A stretch of 22,053 nucleotides of DNA from Sphacelaria rigidula (Eukaryota > Phaeophyceae > Sphacelariales): the NCBI GenBank assembly GCA_964200075.2, contig CAXNAA020000359.1:1-22053 (forward strand), given 5' to 3'. Of this stretch, positions 19,701 to 22,053 are shown piece by piece; the stretch's first letter is position 1, and each line of letters starts with the position of its first letter. The notes below the pieces were generated by a model. The model did no database searches, was not told where the DNA came from, and saw nothing but the letters and a program-made list of their open reading frames with translations. Both the position numbers and the translations under genes were made by a program.

Positions 19701-21485
19701 CAGGTCCGCACAATTCGGACGTCTCCGAAACAACAGTCTCGATAATTATGGGCCTAACTTTTTTGTTTTATTGTGGCCATCTCTTTGCCGGATGATCGTG
19801 AACGGCTACGCGGTCGACAAATCCAATTCTAGAAGGCCGTCTACAATTGCTGAGTTCAGCCTCCGCTATGTTGTAGTGTATATTCGTATATTCCACCTGC
19901 GGGATACTGACGCCGTTCAAGACGCACTTCGTCTCCGGTATTCCAGAACCGGCGGCCCAAGGATTAATAACACACAGGCCGAATGCTCCTGACGCTAAGA
20001 TTATGTTGAAGAGCCAAAACCAGCCAAAAGCTGAGCCATAGCGCTGAAGACCTGAGTGACGAAGTTCGAGCGACACTGTCCTTTAAGCCACACCGGAAGA
20101 TATTGAAATGCTGGTGCTGTAGAGCAAAAATGCGTTTGGGAACCAACTGCGCGGTTGCAGTTGTCGAAATGTCTGAAGTGCGGTATGTAATCGGCGTGTA
20201 TTTTAAAAAAAAGGTGACACCCGGTGGCTCAGTGGGTAAACTCGAAACCTTCTGCCTGTTGGGTCGTGGGGATGAATCTCGGTGCAGTCACACGATCTAC
20301 GATTTTTTCTCACACAATGCCCAACAGTGGAGAGCGACTATGTCGTGGGTACACAAAGTTCGACTTAACGGTCGACGAGGGAAAGGGACTACAAAACCCC
20401 TCTCGAGATAAAAAATAAAAAGGCAAGCACCTCACAAGGAAGATGGAGAACTAAAAAAAAAACATCCTGTGTTGACCTTCCTCCTGCGTGACCCCAACTG
20501 GTGCGCCCACATATACCGACAGATGTAGATTGGCGTCCAGAATATCTCGGGCGACAACACTTTCCTTTTTTGCTTCTACCTCTATATTGGGCCTTCCCAC
20601 AGTACAAGTCCACAGCCTCGAGACGCCAAGCCATCCCTTTAGGACTGCGGAAAACAATGAAAGTATTATCTCTTCGGAATTCGACCCACTGAACCCTCCC
20701 GAACTGGCCGGCAAAGTACAGTACTACGTCGACCACCGGGGCATGATCGCTTGCTGCGCACCGGATTCGCCCTCATGGTGCTCGAGCACCTCAGCGACGA
20801 AGTGAAGCTTGGCCTCCATAATTGTCACCGTGAAAAAGGTCACGAAGCTCCCTGATAGTCCGACTACGACTCCAAGCCCCACCGTCAGCAGGCGTGCCAT
20901 GTGTTTCCTGTGGCGTCTCAGCTCGTTCGCTCCGCGCTTCGCCTTGCCCATCGTGTCTCTCTTGTGCATGTGCCACACCTAAGCAACTCGAGCGGAGGGT
21001 CTGACGCGTTATCGAGGCTTATCGGCGGAGTGTACGTATATCGACACGTTGAGTTTAATATCCCGACCAGCACGAAACGCCTGAATAGTCTCCAAGCCCC
21101 ACAGGGACTGGAGCGCATACCTGAAGAGTCGCACTGTGGATATCCATACCCATAATATCAAGCAAGTGTACGTCCGGTTGACACATTCCAAGCCTCACTA
21201 TTGTGCGGCAGAGCTCGACTCCGGTACGTTATCGGTAGCATACATGGCTGCTCAGTACTTCTTTTGTGTATTTCTCGAGAAAAATAGCCTGACATTCGTT
21301 GATTATCAGTGCCCGTGATGCGAGGTCCTGCGAACATGTGCTCTACTTGTGGTAGGCCCTATCAAATATTTACGTCATGGTGAAAGCTGCACCTTGCTGT
21401 CATATAGCTCGTAGTCTGCTGTTTCGAAAGTCTTGTAAGCGAGTCGACGCCGACGCCGTGCTGCGGCCCAAATGTCCTGAACGTC
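4548..21485 (-). CDS. CLC: CLC-6/7-type chloride/proton antiporter, 15 exons, 5' end incomplete
   Basis: A multi-exon gene read right to left. Exons: 21485-21393, 20978-20762, 20051-19897, 19298-19123, 18708-18583, 18100-17983, 17504-17355, 10875-10711, 10381-10192, 9517-9381, 9013-8840, 8371-8247, 7956-7891, 5946-5792, 4768-4548. They total 2268 nt (755 codons plus TGA at 4550-4548), and all junction phases agree. Numbered from the first exon found: GSGIPE 138-143, GKEGP 180-184 (gating Glu about 182), FTIEEGASFW about 239-248 (second Glu at the proton-glutamate position), GLFIP 451-455, and the anion-site Tyr about 533 in EGIYD. Two CBS domains follow, about 568-608 plus linker, and about 675-735. 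Ser in GSGIPE rather than Pro suggests chloride rather than nitrate; both Glu suggest an exchanger rather than a channel. The GKEGPMIH and EEGASFW forms are those of CLC-6/7, which act on endosomal, lysosomal or vacuolar membranes; location here is inferred. No in-frame Met precedes the first exon, so at least one upstream exon is missing. Confidence 0.9.
4769..5791 (-). other. CLC intron between the two CBS2 exons
   Basis: A 1023-bp intron (CAACG|GTGAGT to CTCGACAG). A 176-codon plus-strand open frame crosses it, but its Cys/Pro-rich composition and lack of any motif argue against a gene. It contains a G-rich stretch at 4791-4801 on the plus strand. Nothing else was recognised. Confidence 0.7.
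5792..5946 (-). CDS. CLC gene exon: CBS1-CBS2 linker and start of CBS2
   Basis: Acceptor CGTTTCCCAG, donor CAACG|GTGAGT. It encodes LSWHTLESLYPNYPKVNELK, then ADMDCLMDIAPYVQIGPHVI, the 'yPryP' linker and the 'MDl..y...sPy.v' start of CBS2 typical of CLC-6/7. Confidence 0.92.
6304..6370 (+). repeat. Possible tRNA-derived fragment (A and B box-like)
   Basis: TGGTCTAATCGG (6304-6315) matches the Pol III A box at 10 of 12 positions. GTTTTGAACCC, about 44 bases further on, matches a B box at 9 of 11. No complementary acceptor stem surrounds it, so it is not a working tRNA; a decayed SINE head is possible. Confidence 0.3.
6540..6569 (+). repeat. G-rich tract with G-quadruplex pattern
   Basis: Runs of five, five, six and three G separated by one to three bases on the plus strand, which satisfies the usual four-run quadruplex pattern. 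It lies in a CLC intron, so the transcript of that gene carries the C-rich complement. Confidence 0.75.
7155..7177 (+). repeat. Second G-rich tract
   Basis: Runs of eight, five, four and two G on the plus strand, in the same CLC intron as the tract at 6540. It is a similar purine-rich microsatellite-like stretch. Confidence 0.7.
7891..7956 (-). CDS. CLC gene 66-nt exon: end of first CBS domain
   Basis: A 66-base exon between GCGGGACAG and CCACGAG|GTGAGC. It encodes KNLLVLLKHRHFTAASKQDP, matching the conserved 'R.qLlVLLkhk.F' end of CBS1. Both ends have the phase needed by its neighbours, so skipping it would keep the frame but remove the segment. Confidence 0.85.
8247..8371 (-). CDS. CLC gene exon: first CBS domain
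   Basis: Acceptor GTGACCCAG, donor TTCACAG|GTGTGC. It encodes VVCLRPIETVSAMMSALRDY, then NCFPVVEDCDQRVLLGTVHR, a clear CBS half with 'FPVV' and 'LLG.v.R'. CBS pairs bind adenine nucleotides and tune gating in several CLC proteins. Confidence 0.95.
8840..9013 (-). CDS. CLC gene exon: helix R and anion-site Tyr
   Basis: Acceptor GTGCTTGTAG, donor AAGGAG|GTATGC. It encodes FVIPLMLVLITARTVGNHFN, EGIYDNKI (Tyr equivalent to the central-anion Tyr), then the 'mPFLE' cytosolic linker leading to the first CBS domain. Confidence 0.95.
9381..9517 (-). CDS. CLC gene exon: helices P-Q
   Basis: Acceptor GCGACTGTAG, donor GTATTG|GTGAGA. It encodes GRGFGNLLGQ, YALIGATGVLGGITRMTLSL and TVMLVEASG. The GTGAGA donor is chosen over the nearby GTATTG because it gives the usual five residues between EASG and the next IP. 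Confidence 0.95.
10192..10381 (-). CDS. CLC gene exon: GLFIP motif
   Basis: Acceptor TATTTCAG, donor ATGG|GTAAGA. It encodes MGTLFLNEQDRAIKLLFHFG, then a helix and TIGTWVCSGLFIPTLLAGAA. GLFIP is the GxFxP motif of the third selectivity segment. Confidence 0.95.
10711..10875 (-). CDS. CLC gene exon immediately 3' of the transposon-bearing intron
   Basis: Acceptor AAATGTGCAG, phase 0. Fifty-five codons: VTSLISFFLPVAVGECRPIP, then a lumenal loop ending NCHDGYYNE, the usual 'C..g.YN.m' element. The only donor that joins to the next exon's MGTLF is GAG|GCAAGA, a GC donor. Confidence 0.9.
10939..10998 (+). repeat. (TCAC)15 microsatellite near a splice acceptor
   Basis: About fifteen TCAC units with one interruption (CTCGCTCA near 10945-10952). 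On the transcribed minus strand it reads (GTGA)n, ending 64 bases before the exon start at 10875. Frames read across it as Ser-Leu-Thr-His repeats are not genes. Confidence 0.95.
11452..12043 (-). repeat. 3' LTR of the copia element
   Basis: It aligns along its length with 16692-17306, sharing CTTGGTCAACAA, GTTCGTGGTCTTGCGCGAA, TGTATGGTGGATACCAC and GCATCTTACTCGGACA. On the minus strand it starts TGTCCGAGTAAG. It contains two diverged copies of a roughly 60-bp unit and a small GTAAGCTTAG duplication at about 11981-12000. Confidence 0.9.
12150..12810 (-). pseudogene. Copia RNase H remnant
   Basis: Degraded RNase H domain at the end of pol. Recognisable parts are SAARTVVMICENFGKKHYRT and VVKILQYLHW upstream (about 12675-12770), then ELKSYAITIREDSKGAIKLA and TRHIDVKHHIVLD (12230-12410), the copia 'D...A..L..NP..H.R.KHI' block. 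Frame changes and a stop separate the parts. Confidence 0.85.
12850..13470 (-). pseudogene. Copia reverse transcriptase remnant
   Basis: Reverse-transcriptase fragments in different frames: LDFDQAQLMADINTKIYIEL and PNAVGRLNKAIYGL (about 13205-13350), then VMAILVVGVDDVLP with the catalytic VDD at 13092-13100 (Gly in place of the usual Tyr of YVDD), then YKIKGLGKASYHMRCYMTRN (about 12960-13030). At least two frameshifts and a stop right after the VDD block make it inactive. Confidence 0.88.
13718..14455 (-). pseudogene. Copia integrase C-terminal region and acidic linker
   Basis: A 245-codon open stretch. It begins with the integrase C-terminal pattern (WYGTPPPLGQLHPFAPVGYM; VRGEKCTMLVISPINPTGTF; KVLNLRTRQSLDRQNVSW), then a Glu/Ser/Arg-rich acidic linker that normally joins integrase to reverse transcriptase. 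It stayed open while neighbouring domains did not. The overlapping plus-strand Pro/Ser-rich frame is its shadow. Confidence 0.85.
14669..15289 (-). pseudogene. Copia GAG-pre-integrase and integrase core
   Basis: GAG-pre-integrase part (DVRRLMDHPSENIARMTAKM) followed by the catalytic core with its first Asp in LLHVDLAGPM and second Asp in VVRTDNGKDF. The third catalytic residue (Glu) was not identified, because the frame breaks beyond 14669. The His/Cys finger is altered: WSQCPEL where copia elements usually have C..C. Confidence 0.88.
15390..15485 (-). pseudogene. Copia protease active-site remnant
   Basis: The minus strand reads WAAELGAISNMTPSAEGLYN, the position of the protease active site. 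The usual Asp-Ser-Gly triplet is here Glu-Leu-Gly, so the catalytic Asp is lost. The rest of the protease could not be outlined. Confidence 0.6.
15567..16579 (-). pseudogene. Copia gag remnant with ruined zinc knuckle
   Basis: Gag begins near 16579 (VTKKELAEIICIAVAAALQQ), meets an in-frame TAG, continues through a Pro/Ala stretch, then DLHSFSGREQDWANWHNTFP and AQARIVGLASDP, the typical start of copia Gag. After frameshifts (KPEEEPTKFMKRVELAANEL; NNQYQRFQREK) it ends in a basic region with KGKCSTRGKRGRRGEECHGG. This matches C-X2-C-X4-H-X4-C, but the second Cys and the His are both Arg (CGC codons). Confidence 0.82.
16692..17306 (-). repeat. 5' LTR of the copia element
   Basis: The partner of 11452-12043, about 615 bp. 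It begins TGTCCGAGTAAG on the minus strand, only 48 bp downstream of the CLC exon's splice donor. The inner end is set by loss of similarity at CAGATAGCTGG and the adjoining primer-site-like sequence. Confidence 0.9.
17355..17504 (-). CDS. CLC gene exon immediately 5' of the transposon-bearing intron
   Basis: Acceptor TTTTGCCAG. Fifty codons: NFYMWELFVFVAIATLGG, then LIGALFVTCNKRLDLFRARY, matching the CLC helix that ends in 'LN..L...R'. Donor TTTGAG|GTAAGA is strong. The copia LTR begins only about 48 bp beyond this donor. Confidence 0.95.
17983..18100 (-). CDS. CLC gene exon: helix and lumenal loop
   Basis: Acceptor CGTTTCAG joins the split codon to give TWRSFAAAVVTVVVYYLV, a membrane helix, followed by a polar loop ending GEFSEE. 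Donor GAAGAG|GTAAAC, phase 0. An in-frame reading further upstream exists, but only the TTTCAG acceptor fits the phase. Confidence 0.9.
18583..18708 (-). CDS. CLC gene exon: proton-glutamate segment
   Basis: Acceptor CCTGGCAG, donor GCGCAG|GTTCGG. It encodes DFAAIGTAAGVAAAF, then PIGGVLFTIEEGASFWS. EEGASFW is characteristic of the CLC-6/7 clade. The second Glu aligns with the internal proton glutamate of CLC exchangers, which channels lack. Confidence 0.95.
19123..19298 (-). CDS. CLC gene exon: GKEGP gating glutamate
   Basis: Acceptor TTTCTACAG. It encodes KIIGVILGVASGLPIGKEGP, then MIHAGAAIGGSIASLP. The Glu of GKEGP is the gating (external) glutamate. It ends NDRD plus two bases of an Arg codon at GACAG|GTACCG; the split codon is completed by the next exon, giving the NDRDRRD-type signature. 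Confidence 0.95.
19897..20051 (-). CDS. CLC gene exon: GSGIPE anion-selectivity motif
   Basis: It encodes FGWFWLFNIILASGAFG, then NPWAAGSGIPETKCVLNGVS. The Ser of GSGIPE coordinates the central anion in CLC proteins; plant nitrate exchangers have Pro here. Acceptor GTCACTCAG is preferred, and an alternative acceptor lies eight bases inside. Donor CCGCAG|GTGGAA, phase 0. Confidence 0.9.
20052..20761 (-). other. CLC intron carrying a SINE candidate
   Basis: A 710-bp intron, about 200-300 bp longer than several neighbours; the tRNA-like insertion at about 20215-20416 accounts for much of the difference. A/T-rich sequence flanks the insertion. No exon recognised inside. Confidence 0.7.
20215..20416 (+). 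mobile_element. Probable tRNA-derived SINE, opposite to the CLC gene
   Basis: TGGCTCAGTGGG (20225-20236) is a perfect match to the Pol III A box (TRGCNNAGYNGG). About 34 bases on, GGATGAATCTC keeps the GAATC core of a B box, in the context GGTCGTGG...TCGGTGCAG typical of tRNA-derived SINE heads. A body of unknown origin follows, ending in an A-rich tail (ATAAAAAATAAAA). The 7-bp sequence AAAAAGG flanks it on both sides (20208-20214 and 20417-20423), a candidate target-site duplication, though it is low-complexity. No intact cloverleaf, so not a functional tRNA gene. Confidence 0.6.
20762..20978 (-). CDS. CLC gene exon: first membrane helix
   Basis: Acceptor TTGCTTAG, phase 0. A basic cytosolic stretch (NELRRHRKHMARL) leads into a hydrophobic helix (TVGLGVVVGLSGSFVTFF), the helix B equivalent. 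The donor chosen is ATCCG|GTGCGC, because it gives a spacing to the next helix like that of CLC-7; this junction is the least certain in the gene. Confidence 0.75.
21393..21485 (-). CDS. CLC gene, most upstream exon found (cytosolic N-terminus)
   Basis: Thirty-one codons between acceptor GCTGTACAG and donor AGCAAG|GTGCAG, phase 0 at both ends. It carries an Arg run and YKTFETADYELYDSK, which resembles the 'yEsLDYd' segment preceding the first membrane helix in eukaryotic CLC proteins. A second acceptor nine bases downstream (GACGTTCAG) would also keep frame. Confidence 0.6.
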
Positions 21486-22004
21486 CTGTACAGCGCAACG
21501 GACAAGGCAGGGCGTGGCGGACGGATTGTGTAGACCTCGAGAGGAGCATCAGTGGAAGAGCGCTAGAGATACACGATATCATGTGGAGATGGTTTTCGCA
21601 GTGTTGCGCATGATTTAGTGTCACATTTTTAACACCCCTGAGAAACGAGATGCGGCGGATTTAAAGGACTCAATGAAGCACGTGATTGCGGAGGGGCTGA
21701 TATACAGCTGTAGGTCATTGCTGCAGCTACTCTCACAAATGATTCTGACCCAACTCCATGGACTGAAGATTCATCCTACGATAGGGGGGCGGAGGGGGGG
21801 GGCGTATTTTGAGCCGTTTCTTTCACGAAGTACCGCTTCGAATCGTCGTTGAGAGGAAACAAGGTTGTTCGAACACACTTGTTACATATAAATAAAACTT
21901 AGTAATGCTGGTTGATACCGTTTTTACCCAATTCAAGCGCACCGCGAGTGTTTCACGCCTTCTGACACACCTATGAGCCCCGTTGTTTTTTGCGGAATCA
22001 AACA
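21486..22004 (-). other. Probable 5' flank or first intron of the CLC gene
   Basis: The first coding exon(s) and promoter of the CLC gene should lie here or beyond the window. Several ATG codons with short frames occur on the minus strand (for example around 21770 and 21720), but none gives a convincing exon with a phase-0 donor. A G-rich tract lies at 21784-21802 (plus strand). Confidence 0.4.
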
Positions 22005-22025
22005 CCCCCCCCCCCCCCCCCCCCC
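22005..22025 (+). repeat. Poly-C run of 21
   Basis: A homopolymer of 21 C followed by ACTAACAAACAAACAACC. The length is likely unreliable because such runs are hard to sequence. Confidence 0.8.
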
Positions 22026-22053
22026 ACTAACAAACAAACAACCGACAAAAGAA

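Noticed and set aside
20215-20290. A functional tRNA gene
   Set aside because: A and B boxes are present, but no acceptor stem or clear anticodon arm; a SINE head fits better.
21823-22005. First exon of the CLC gene on the minus strand
   Set aside because: No ATG start, no family resemblance, and no phase-0 donor that joins to 21485.

Overview
The window is nuclear DNA from an intron-rich eukaryote. It is not prokaryotic: coding sequence is split into short exons with canonical splice sites and matching phases, separated by introns of about 0.3-1.9 kb, and a Ty1/copia retrotransposon and a probable tRNA-derived SINE lie inside introns. Moderate GC, long introns, CAG microsatellites and copia elements would fit a brown alga or other stramenopile, but nothing here fixes the taxon.

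Layout. Positions 1-726: no supported gene; a CAG microsatellite lies just before the first plus-strand gene. Positions 727-3252 (+): an unrecognised coiled-coil protein gene in four or five exons. Positions 3253-4547: tail-to-tail intergenic space, no gene seen. Positions 4548-21485 (-): one large gene for a CLC-type chloride/proton antiporter of the CLC-6/7 kind, assembled here as 15 exons (755 codons plus stop; the first coding exon(s) were not found). Its exons carry the GSGIPE, GKEGP, EEGASFW and GLFIP motifs, the anion-site Tyr and two C-terminal CBS domains. Positions 21486-22053: the likely 5' side of that gene, ending in a poly-C run.

The intron at 17354-10876 is swollen to about 6.5 kb by a degenerate copia element (about 11452-17306, minus strand, same sense as the host gene) with two diverged LTRs and remains of gag, protease, integrase, reverse transcriptase and RNase H in copia order. 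Without it the intron would be about 0.6 kb, in line with its neighbours. A second, short insertion with tRNA-like A and B boxes lies in the intron at 20761-20052, in opposite orientation to the gene.

The two host genes are convergent and show no functional link. The most notable signals are the CLC gene with its nested transposon, a 66-nt exon and a GC-AG intron; a 60-bp TCAC repeat that puts a series of GTGAGT donor look-alikes close to a splice acceptor; the SINE candidate; and the unfamiliar coiled-coil gene with two competing reading frames at its 3' end.
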